A DNA stretch of 64,000 nt. Source: Legionella impletisoli. GTDB lineage: Bacteria; Pseudomonadota; Gammaproteobacteria; Legionellales; Legionellaceae. Each line of letters starts with the position of its first letter. The first letter of the stretch is position 1. The notes below the pieces were generated by a model. The model ran no database searches. It saw nothing but the letters and a program-made list of their open reading frames with translations, and had not been told where the DNA came from. The stretch spans positions 1 to 64,000 of the forward strand of contig NZ_CAAAIA010000007.1 in the NCBI RefSeq assembly GCF_900639875.1. The letters are read 5' to 3'. Both the position numbers and the translations under genes were made by a program. Below, in pieces: positions 42,299 to 49,621 of this stretch.

Positions 42299-42361
42299 TG
42301 GTCTTTGGTGGTCAGGAATGGTTTTGTTAATTGGTGGAGGCGGCGGGAATCGAACCCGCGA
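42261..42361. repeat. Middle ssrA-derived attachment repeat
   Basis: About 100 bp matching 47919-48018 at over 90%. It includes the sequence downstream of ssrA (GGTTTGTGATGGTCTTTGGT) and the last 25-30 bases of the tmRNA gene (GGTGGAGGCGGCGGGAATCG). After the T arm, GCGACAAG replaces the tmRNA body, so it is not a working gene. Another shared run, TTTTTTGGGCAGATATTGGG, lies inward at about 42412 and again at about 47819. Confidence 0.85.
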
Positions 42362-42539
42362 CAAGTTTTTGTAATCTATTGATATTGCTGCATTTTATTT
42401 TTAGCCCAATTTTTTTGGGCAGATATTGGGTAGTTTTTTTGTTAACAATTGCGTTTTTGTTCAGTTCGATTCCGCATATGGGAATCGAACTTAGTGTTTT
42501 ACAATTATACTCATTTTGATCAATCTTTAACGTTTTTGC

Positions 42540-43661
42540 TCAAATCTGTTTGCCTGGCATACTGATGTTCAAATAATATCGGGTTGATTTGCGTTCACCT
42601 GTTTTTCTGAGCAAGTTTTTCTCAACTAAGTCTCGTAAGTCCCTTGTCGTGGTGGCAATCGTAGTACCTGTAATACTCATATAATTTTTTGCACTCAAAC
42701 CACCAATAAATCCATCTGGGCCTGCTCGAAATAAACGAAGCACTACCTTTTCTTGGCGTTCATTGATTTGACCTTGAGCCTTGCGCATAAATCTGGCCTT
42801 CTCAATGATCCAATGAACCCATGAGTTAGTATTTTGTTGTGCTTCGAGCACGATTTCAGCAAACCACAATAACCAATCGTTTATGTCCAGTGTGATACTT
42901 GCCTTCCCTAACTGGTCATAATATTCTTTTCTCTTTTGTAATAAGGTCTTAGCCAAAACAGTCATCATTATATTCGGATAACCCTGAGACAAAATTTTCT
43001 CTGCAATGCCTCGACCAATACGACCATTTCCATCTTCAAATGGATGAATACTTTCAAACCATAAATGAGCAATACCCGCTCTTGTGAGTGAAGGTAATGG
43101 ATTATTTCCATTGGGCGATGTATCTTCAAACCACTTTATCAACCGACTCATTTCATCTGGAACAGTTTTTGATGGTGGTGCTACAAAATGGACTTTCTTT
43201 GCATAATCAGGGCCAGATACAATTTCCATTGGCTCCTCATGCGTTCGATATGCCCCAACTACCTCTATACGATGATCATGCTTCATTAACAACCTGTGCC
43301 AATGACATAATTTTTCATGCGTCAATGGCTCATCAATTGTGCGGTATAAATCAACCATCATCATCGCAATACTTCTCTCAGCAGGGGTCGATTTTTTACC
43401 ATCTACCGACAACCCCAGCTCTTTTTTAATAGATGACTGAACACTATCTCGATTTAAATGCTCGCCCTCTATTAAAGAAGTATCCACTGCCTCAGAAGAT
43501 AACAATTGTACAAATAATTCCTGTTTATCTTCATTTGAAATGTGCTCAGATGAACCAATAATAACACCGGCACTTAAAATAAATTCGTGCTCATATTTTT
43601 CTAAACTGTCTTTATCCCACGTAAAATTCGGCCAATTTTTTAATTGCCAGTTCCAAGCCAT
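42540..43661 (-). CDS. Fic-domain protein with N-terminal DUF4172 (class II)
   Basis: A 373-residue protein. The Fic core HPFEDGNGRIGR (catalytic His206) is complete, so AMP- or other nucleotide transfer to a protein is expected. The inhibitory helix TSLIEG at 61-66 lies before the core, as in class II Fic enzymes; its Glu would block ATP until relieved. The N-terminus WNWQLKNWPNFTWDKDSLEK is the DUF4172 pattern, and a wHTH-like C-terminus (SITGTTIATTTRDLRDLVEK) follows. It probably controls itself through the ATTAATCAT repeats at its start. Confidence 0.88.
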   Translation of the reverse strand: MAWNWQLKNWPNFTWDKDSLEKYEHEFILSAGVIIGSSEHISNEDKQELFVQLLSSEAVDTSLIEGEHLNRDSVQSSIKKELGLSVDGKKSTPAERSIAMMMVDLYRTIDEPLTHEKLCHWHRLLMKHDHRIEVVGAYRTHEEPMEIVSGPDYAKKVHFVAPPSKTVPDEMSRLIKWFEDTSPNGNNPLPSLTRAGIAHLWFESIHPFEDGNGRIGRGIAEKILSQGYPNIMMTVLAKTLLQKRKEYYDQLGKASITLDINDWLLWFAEIVLEAQQNTNSWVHWIIEKARFMRKAQGQINERQEKVVLRLFRAGPDGFIGGLSAKNYMSITGTTIATTTRDLRDLVEKNLLRKTGERKSTRYYLNISMPGKQI

Positions 43662-43736
43662 GATTAATAACCTTATCTTTTATTAATCATTATAGAGCTT
43701 AAAAATGATTAATAAATAGGTATTTTATTAATCATC
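43661..43736. promoter_or_regulatory. Repeated TGATTAATAA operators before the Fic gene
   Basis: TTATTAATCATT (43680-43691) and AATGATTAATAA (43704-43715) are perfect 12-bp inverted arms. Further copies lie at 43661-43670 (overlapping the Fic start) and 43726-43736. Four copies in 76 bp suggest cooperative binding by an HTH protein, perhaps Fic's own C-terminal domain. Confidence 0.6.
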
Positions 43737-43762
43737 ACGTTATGGGTTAATTTTAAATGGCC

Positions 43763-44728
43763 TTATAATCCTTTTTGTCCTTGCTTAATTGCCCAATTGA
43801 TCCCTGGGTGGTTAATGATCTTTTGAACCATGTTCTGGTCATTTGTAATTAGTTCAGGTGAAATTAAACCTTCATTTCTAATTTTCTGAATAAACAATTG
43901 CTCATGTTCTTCAAGGGGCAAAATATTGGATAATTGTTCTCTGAGCTCATTGATTCTAGCAGTCGCCCATTCTTTTAGTTCACGAGTGTTTCTTGAAACA
44001 GACATTTGGTGCATAACAGGAACAAGTCGATTGCGCAAATCCGTTAAGTCAAAATCTATCTTTTCAGGCACCATATGAGATAAATCGATTTTGGTCATGG
44101 CTAAGTAAGTCACAAAGGCCAGTTTTAATTTAGGCTTGTCTAGCGGCATTTGCGTCAATAAATAATGTGCATCAAACCAATCACGACTCGCACTACGATC
44201 AAATAGCGCAGATAATTTTCCAGCAGCCAGTTCATGAATATCCAGCACAGGGCCTTGTAAATGCTTGTATTCTTGAATATTGGGTGACTTTAATAGAACA
44301 GGAAATAATGGTTGTCGATACATAAAATTGATATCAATTTCAAGAGAACCACGCTGCCCTAACAGGCTGGGATAAAACCACACCATCTTACCGCCAGCAT
44401 GCATCATCGGTGCACGATGCCGTTCAAACTGGTTTTGTAACATAATTTGCTGAATTGCATCCATGATCATTGGCTTTTCTTCAAGCATCTTTTCTCGGGA
44501 AAGTGCGCCAATGTAATTGAGGTCAATATCAACAGAAAGTCTTGGTAGACGTTCAAAACAAAAAAGATTAAGTGCGGTACCTCCTTTTAAAACCAAGCGT
44601 TCTTTAAGATATGGAAGCGATATGATTTGCTGAAATACATCAAGCAGTCGATATACTTTTTCTAAAATTTCTGGCTTATAGCCGTCAGACCGCGCCTGAC
44701 TCATGAGTTGCTCTTTAGAATTCAGCAT
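43763..44728 (-). CDS. AbiEii-type nucleotidyltransferase toxin
   Basis: A 321-residue protein with the AbiEii motifs KGGTALNLF at 48-56, LSVDIDLNYIG carrying Asp67 and Asp69, then GSLEIDINFMYRQPL and VLDIHELAAGKLSALFDRSA followed by RDWFDAHYLL. AbiE toxins are GTP-binding nucleotidyltransferases that stop growth or abort phage infection. It is downstream of its antitoxin with a 14-bp overlap, the standard AbiE order. Length and motifs are complete. Confidence 0.88.
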   Translation of the reverse strand: MLNSKEQLMSQARSDGYKPEILEKVYRLLDVFQQIISLPYLKERLVLKGGTALNLFCFERLPRLSVDIDLNYIGALSREKMLEEKPMIMDAIQQIMLQNQFERHRAPMMHAGGKMVWFYPSLLGQRGSLEIDINFMYRQPLFPVLLKSPNIQEYKHLQGPVLDIHELAAGKLSALFDRSASRDWFDAHYLLTQMPLDKPKLKLAFVTYLAMTKIDLSHMVPEKIDFDLTDLRNRLVPVMHQMSVSRNTRELKEWATARINELREQLSNILPLEEHEQLFIQKIRNEGLISPELITNDQNMVQKIINHPGINWAIKQGQKGL

Positions 44729-45530
44729 CAGGTTCTTCCCATGATTGATTGATTACAGATAAGGGCAAATAGATATTCCAAGGTTTAACCAGTTGAAATT
44801 GCTCTGTGGCTGCCCCCGGGATATATTGAGCAACTTTGGGTTTTCCCTCAAGCAAAGGGGATAGCTGCTGTTCTGTAACAGCAAAAGCATCTTGGCGTTG
44901 ACTTAAAAAATATCCCACTTTTGCATTTAATCGAGAATTATTAAGCATTAAGCAGTAATCAATGACCTGATCAATATTCAATACAGCAAGACTACTTATG
45001 GAGCGATAGACTTCTTCCCAGCCACCACAAAGCTCAACCCGATCAAGGACATCAACAAAGGTTCGAGCAGGATTGGTTACCCGAATATCCACACCTTGCC
45101 TGTTTATAGTGTCAACACAAATATCAGTTGCTTGCTTCTGTTGCAACGCTTTTGGCACTGCGACAGACTGATACCAATGACCAACAAACTCAAAAGGCTT
45201 GCTTTTCTGTTCTGTGACATATGTTAACTGGCCAAAGCTAGAATAGGCCACACCTAATAATTCCAAAGCAGAATGGTAACCGATAACAGCATCTTGTGTC
45301 GCTTTGCCTGCCACAAGGTAAGGATCAACCGATACACTATCTACCGATTGATTTGGTGGTACAACCGCATATAACTTGCGGCGAATAGGCTTAATACGGC
45401 CAGATTTGGCATAATATGTTAAGGCCGTATTCACCGAAGTAGACTTAATTGCTCCGTGTTCTGACTTGAATAGAGCAAATTCCTCATATCGAAATACCGG
45501 ATGGTCATAAAAAAACTGCTCTACTGTCAT
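44715..45530 (-). CDS. AbiEi-type antitoxin/repressor
   Basis: A 271-residue protein with an N-terminal wHTH (FRYEEFALF, SVNTALTYYAKSGRIKPIRR, KLYAVVPP), then the AbiEi domain (AVIGYHSALELLGV, RVTNPARTFVDVLDRVELCG). It would neutralise the toxin and repress the operon by binding the inverted repeat just upstream (45540-45576). The pair lies inside the proximal ssrA island and would stabilise it. Confidence 0.82.
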   Translation of the reverse strand: MTVEQFFYDHPVFRYEEFALFKSEHGAIKSTSVNTALTYYAKSGRIKPIRRKLYAVVPPNQSVDSVSVDPYLVAGKATQDAVIGYHSALELLGVAYSSFGQLTYVTEQKSKPFEFVGHWYQSVAVPKALQQKQATDICVDTINRQGVDIRVTNPARTFVDVLDRVELCGGWEEVYRSISSLAVLNIDQVIDYCLMLNNSRLNAKVGYFLSQRQDAFAVTEQQLSPLLEGKPKVAQYIPGAATEQFQLVKPWNIYLPLSVINQSWEEPDAEF

Positions 45531-45539
45531 TTGTTTTAA

Positions 45540-45576
45540 TCTCCAATAATATATATATATTAGTAGTTATCGGAGA
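45540..45576. promoter_or_regulatory. Operator-like inverted repeat of the AbiE pair
   Basis: TCTCCAATAA and TTATCGGAGA are 10-bp arms with one mismatch around an AT-rich 17-bp centre containing a TA run. The site begins 10 bp before the AbiEi start. Confidence 0.6.
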
Positions 45577-45588
45577 TAAAAACAAATA

Positions 45589-46794
45589 TTAGGTGTTGCT
45601 ATTCACTATTAACGTTTTTGACCAATCGGTGACTGGCTGATACCCTGCCACAGTTGATTTATCTGGAATCCAACGCCCATAATGTTTGATGATCATTTCT
45701 GTATCTCGATGACCCATCTGGGTTGCAACCCACAAAGGGTTTTCCCCCGCTGAAAGCATCATCGAGGCATAAGTATGTCGAGTTTGATATGGGTTACGAT
45801 AACGAACCCCTGCTTTTTTTAGTATATGCGCCCAACATGTTTTGCGAATCTGACCATCGGTTTCCCATGGAGTATTGGTACGGGGATTATAGAATACCCG
45901 TTTGCCTTCAAGATAGGTAAATGTCTTTTGATTTTTCAAAGCTTCTAATGCCGGTGGAAGCAACAAAACATCACGTACACCAGATTTTGTCTTGGTTCCC
46001 TTCTCTTGTTTTAAGACTACTGCACGAGAAACACGTACTAACCCTTTTAACCAATCGATATCATCCCATTCCAGCGCGATTAGTTCTGACGTGCGAAGTC
46101 CAGCAAAAAAGGCAAATTGAAATAAATTTCTTGCTTGTCCTGTGGCTGTATTCAATATGGCTTTAATTTCGTCTTGATCAAATGGATCAACTTCCCAATT
46201 GCTTTGGCTGGTCTTTTTATTAATCAGTTTTGAAAGAACCAGTCTATCCAGAGGGTTTCGTTCAATGATGCCATCATTCAAAGTCTGATCCAGCATATTT
46301 CGCAGAGGCGTTATAATATTACGTATCGTTTTGACGGTCAGGTTCAATCCAGTTACCCAGTTACGGATAATGACTGGGGATAGATCGCGGATCGGTATTT
46401 TTCCAAAGGTAGGATATAAATGTGCCTCACAAACCTTCCTATACCCATTATAGGTACTTGCTTCCAAGGTTTTTTCGGCGATATCCATATAGTCTTTCAA
46501 CAGCTCGCCGGTTGTTGCTTTGATGATTACATGGCCGAAAAGTCGGGCGCGTTTAGAATCTGGAAAATAATCGGCATAATTAAAAGTACCCAAAGCGATG
46601 GCATTAATGATTTCGCCCCGCAGCCGCTCAGCATATTTTAAATTAGCTTTCGTGGGTTCAAGCTTTAATGTTTCCCGACATTGAACTCCACGATAACTGA
46701 ATATAATCCGAATGGCCTGTCCTGTTCCCCACTCACGAATGCTTACCCCGCGCACAGGCTGCAATTCGTTGCCTTGCTTCCGTTTTCCACCCAT
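45589..46794 (-). CDS. Tyrosine site-specific integrase of the ssrA island
   Basis: A 401-residue integrase. The N-terminal arm-binding region (1-75, SIREWGTGQAIRIIFSYRG) and SAM-like core-binding domain (90-185) precede the catalytic domain. Visible residues are Arg234 in AGLRTSELIALEW, His-x-x-x in TRHTYAS (His340 with Arg339), His362 in MGHRDTEMI and the nucleophile Tyr372 in IKHYGRW. All are intact. Its position near the ssrA 3' end fits insertion there. It overlaps a truncated excisionase frame by about 50 bp. Confidence 0.92.
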   Translation of the reverse strand: MGGKRKQGNELQPVRGVSIREWGTGQAIRIIFSYRGVQCRETLKLEPTKANLKYAERLRGEIINAIALGTFNYADYFPDSKRARLFGHVIIKATTGELLKDYMDIAEKTLEASTYNGYRKVCEAHLYPTFGKIPIRDLSPVIIRNWVTGLNLTVKTIRNIITPLRNMLDQTLNDGIIERNPLDRLVLSKLINKKTSQSNWEVDPFDQDEIKAILNTATGQARNLFQFAFFAGLRTSELIALEWDDIDWLKGLVRVSRAVVLKQEKGTKTKSGVRDVLLLPPALEALKNQKTFTYLEGKRVFYNPRTNTPWETDGQIRKTCWAHILKKAGVRYRNPYQTRHTYASMMLSAGENPLWVATQMGHRDTEMIIKHYGRWIPDKSTVAGYQPVTDWSKTLIVNSNT

Positions 46795-46952
46795 TTCTCA
46801 ACCTCAACTAAATTGATCCATATGTTACCATCCGGTCCTATTTTACATTGTACACCATCAAGCCACATGCCGCGTTTGCGCTTTGCGTGCACCGCATTGG
46901 ACGTGTCACCAGATATCTGACTAAAATAAATACAATGGTAAATACAGGAAAG
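46743..46952 (-). pseudogene. Excisionase-like frame before the integrase, lacking a proper start
   Basis: The minus strand reads YFSQISGDTSNAVHAKRKRG then MWLDGVQCKIGPDGNIWINL and VEVEKWVENGSKATNC, ending at 46743 inside the integrase gene. It matches the 42125 protein residue for residue over much of its length. The opening WVKLKK part is missing, and a stop lies at about 46953, so only rare or internal starts (for example GTG in NAVHAK) remain. It may be inactive, which would lock the island in place. Confidence 0.65.
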
Positions 46953-46966
46953 TTATACGAGCAAAA

Positions 46967-47800
46967 ATGTTTAATACCTTGGACTCAAGCCCGCAAGAAT
47001 GCTTGGAATTTAAGCCACACTATTACCACACAATGTGTGTTTGTTCATTTCGTAATCGTGAGCATGCATTGTATTGGATTAAGAAATTAGTGCCTCAAAA
47101 TACAAATAAAGGATTTCATAAATGGTCATCTAAAGCCAGAGGTCAAAGAAAAGTTGAGATAAGAAAACAATTTGTAAAGAGCGTCCTAGCTAATCTTAAT
47201 GAGATAGATTTTAAAGTGTACTGTATTTCTTCAACTGAAAGTGATATATCACATATTGCACAATATTTCTTTTCTCAAAATTTAAGCAACGTTACTCAAG
47301 AGGTACAGGAGAATGGAAAGAATTATTTATTATTCAAAATAACAAAAAATAAAACCATAAAAATGCCTGCATTGAGAGCAGCCAGGTTGATATGGACTAT
47401 CGAATGCTGTCGAATGCTGAAATCACTATTTAACTTGAATGGAGAAATACTTTCTGACTGGTTTGCTTTTGACTCATATGATACGGCAGATCCGGCAGAA
47501 GGAGTATCGTTAGTAAATTTTTTGTTAAAAGCAACTGGAGTAAACTTGCAGATATCGATTCCCCAAAAAGCATCCAATGACGTTTTTGAGCTAATGAGTG
47601 ATTGGTTTTCTGGGTGGTGTAGGAGCGGTCTAGAAAAAACAAACCACTTATTTAAAGAGTATAAATATCTCAATGATGTAGCACCTGAAAAATTTGAAAA
47701 TCTAATGCTTGGCCCTCCCTATAATCCAATCCTCTATGGACAGCATTGTTCTCATATGGAATTTAATACGACGACCAATACTTTAAGAATAATATTTTAG
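46967..47800 (+). CDS. Unrecognised 277-residue gene between integrase and ssrA
   Basis: A soluble protein with no signal or membrane segment: CVCSFRNREHALYWIKKLVP, KFVYCISSTESDI-like central strand (VYCISSTESDISHIAQYFFS), AARLIWTIECCRMLKSLFNL then DWFAFDSYDTADPAEGVSLV, and CSHMEFNTTTNTLRIIF at the end. The two acidic clusters, TESD and FDSYDTAD, could be metal ligands of a nuclease-like fold, but this is guesswork. It stands alone on the plus strand at the island edge, a frequent place for cargo such as defence genes. Confidence 0.6.
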   Translation: MFNTLDSSPQECLEFKPHYYHTMCVCSFRNREHALYWIKKLVPQNTNKGFHKWSSKARGQRKVEIRKQFVKSVLANLNEIDFKVYCISSTESDISHIAQYFFSQNLSNVTQEVQENGKNYLLFKITKNKTIKMPALRAARLIWTIECCRMLKSLFNLNGEILSDWFAFDSYDTADPAEGVSLVNFLLKATGVNLQISIPQKASNDVFELMSDWFSGWCRSGLEKTNHLFKEYKYLNDVAPEKFENLMLGPPYNPILYGQHCSHMEFNTTTNTLRIIF

Positions 47801-47918
47801 GCTTCAAATTGGCTAAATTTTTTGGGCAGATATTGGGTACTTTTTCAGAAATTTTGGGCATTTTTTGGGTGATTTTTGAGCCAACAGGAAACTACGAAAG
47901 ACAACGTTAATAACGAAG

Positions 47919-48018
47919 ATTTTGGCTTTAACCCCATGATATACAAGGGTTTATGATGGTCTTTGGTGGTCGGGAATGGTTTGTTAAATTGGTGGAGGCG
48001 GCGGGAATTGAACCCGCG
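47919..48018. repeat. Proximal attachment repeat, including the true ssrA 3' end
   Basis: Partner of 42261-42361. It spans the region just downstream of tmRNA (with AACCCC ATGATATAC AAGGGTT, an imperfect hairpin) and the acceptor/T-arm end of the working tmRNA gene. The attachment core is probably within GGAGGCGGCGGGAAT, which is identical in both copies. Confidence 0.85.
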
Positions 48019-48384
48019 TCCGCAAATCCTCTGCCTTCAGGTCTACATGCTTAGTCAGGTCTATTAAGTTAACCGGGTAGCCTCCGACCGACAGGATTCT
48101 ACACGGCGATTCCCTAAATTTCACAATTTGAAACGGGAAGGCTCAAATTGCTAGCTTATCTTCTATGACCGTTGAGTCGATACCGATAAGCAAGCTCGGT
48201 CAACGGGGCGCTGGTTTTTGGCAGCGCACGGTGGGACTACACTATCAAAGCTTACGCAGCGATAGCTTCATCTCCAAAGTATGCATCGTTAGCATTTATA
48301 TTTAATTGAGTCTTATTTACGAGAGATCTCATTCTCGGCATGCACATCAGGTTTCGCAACCCACGTCGAAGCCAGGTCGCCCCC
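47990..48384 (-). ncRNA. ssrA: Transfer-messenger RNA (tmRNA)
   Basis: About 395 nt on the minus strand. The 5' end reads GGGGGCGACCTGGCTTCGAC and the 3' end gives CGCCTCCACCA with an encoded CCA. The T arm is GGGTTCAATTCCCGC. The tag frame is 48252-48293 and encodes ANDAYFGDEAIAA then TAA, the usual hydrophobic proteolysis tag ending in AA. It releases stalled ribosomes with SmpB. Its 3' end is also the insertion point of the islands to the left, and the gene remains complete. Confidence 0.95.
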
Positions 48385-48632
48385 ATGTTTGTACACCTTA
48401 AGTATACTACATAAAGCCTTATTTTGCGAAAAATTTTGAGGCGAATCGGGGTAAATCGCGTATAAAATCAAATAAAATCAAAATGTCTACGTTCGGGCTT
48501 TATGGGCGTAATCTGGCTCCGAACTTCATTCAAGATTGACTGGATGCGTTGCATAAAGAAGGGCAAGCAGGCAAAAAAAGCGTGTCATGCACAAAAATGA
48601 GATGCTCCTGCTTTTGGGGCTAATTTTGAGTG

Positions 48633-49121
48633 CTACCTCGTTTGGAGTAATTGCTCAATTTCACGGCGAATTTTCGCTAAGGCCGTAGTGGGTGGAAACC
48701 GTTTTAATATGCGCCCTTGTTGATCAACCAGTATTTTAGTGAAATTCCAAGGAATAAATGGCCACCGCTTCTTTTCAATGTGTTTTGAGAGATAAGCATA
48801 TAAAGCCGATTGTTGTGGGCCTCTTACCTGGATTTTCGCGAACAAAGGAAACGTTACGCGAAAACATTGTTCAGCAAAGTGCTTAATCTCGGCTTCACTC
48901 CCTGGCTCTTGGTATAAAAATTGATTGCTAGGAAATCCTAAAACGGTGAAGCCTTGGTCTTTGTAATCTTGGTAAAGTTGCTCTAATTCAGCATATTGCT
49001 TAGTAAACCCGCAGCGACTAGCAACATTTACAATTAATAAGATTTGTCCTTTATAAGGTGCTAACGTGGTCGATTCGCCATTAATCGTAGTTAATGGAAT
49101 GTTATAGAGTGCATCAGACAT
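48633..49121 (-). CDS. Glutathione peroxidase (cysteine type)
   Basis: A 162-residue thioredoxin-fold peroxidase. The redox Cys37 lies in NVASRCGFTKQYAELEQLY, followed by LGFPSNQFLYQEPGS (Gln of the triad) and IPWNFTKILVDQQG (Trp/Asn). Cys replaces selenocysteine, as is normal in bacteria, and FAEQCFRVTFPLFAKI carries the possible resolving Cys. It has no signal peptide, so it is cytosolic. It would reduce peroxides with thioredoxin or glutathione. It appears to be a single gene; 48385-48632 is empty. Confidence 0.92.
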   Translation of the reverse strand: MSDALYNIPLTTINGESTTLAPYKGQILLIVNVASRCGFTKQYAELEQLYQDYKDQGFTVLGFPSNQFLYQEPGSEAEIKHFAEQCFRVTFPLFAKIQVRGPQQSALYAYLSKHIEKKRWPFIPWNFTKILVDQQGRILKRFPPTTALAKIRREIEQLLQTR

Positions 49122-49193
49122 GGTATCACATTTAAAATTAGGCTTATTTGATCCTATAATGAAATTAAATCAAACTAATTTCTAGAGTCTTTT

Positions 49194-49610
49194 ATGAAAT
49201 ACATTGAATTACCAAGTGGCGTAAATTCGCTTAAGACCGATGAACGAGGTTATCCTTATTTTGAATACCTGGATAAACCGTTTTATTTACATGAGATTGC
49301 CGCAGCAAGCTCTAAGGGGAAATTCGTTGATGAAAAACATAATTTTTCTTTAACTGTCACAGAGTCCTGCCCCATCAAAGACCAATTATTTGTTGAATAC
49401 ATGCCAGCACAAAATAAACCCTCTGAATGGGTTGAAGTAGTTAATGGCCTTCAAAAAGAGGAAGAAAATAAAAAATTGCGCGGTTCCCACCGCTCCTGGG
49501 TGGAAACCGATGCGTTTCGTTTTTTATCTAATGGGAGTAAAAAACGAGTTGAAGATGCTCGTAAAGAGCAAAAAGAAGACCGCTATCAAAAAGGTCCAAA
49601 GAGTGTTTGA
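49194..49610 (+). CDS. Small hydrophilic protein, unrecognised
   Basis: A 138-residue soluble protein starting MKYIELPSGVNSLKTDERGY with a compact first half (YPYFEYLDKPFYLHEIAAAS, HNFSLTVTESC) and a strongly charged helical tail (RVEDARKEQKEDRYQKGPKS). No membrane segment or known motif is seen. It converges with oligopeptidase A with an 11-bp gap and is divergent from glutathione peroxidase across 72 bp, so it has its own promoter. Confidence 0.55.
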   Translation: MKYIELPSGVNSLKTDERGYPYFEYLDKPFYLHEIAAASSKGKFVDEKHNFSLTVTESCPIKDQLFVEYMPAQNKPSEWVEVVNGLQKEEENKKLRGSHRSWVETDAFRFLSNGSKKRVEDARKEQKEDRYQKGPKSV

Positions 49611-49621
49611 CCTCAGCTGGT

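Noticed and set aside
42334-42364. tRNA or second tmRNA gene
   Set aside because: Sequence similarity to ssrA stops right after the T arm.
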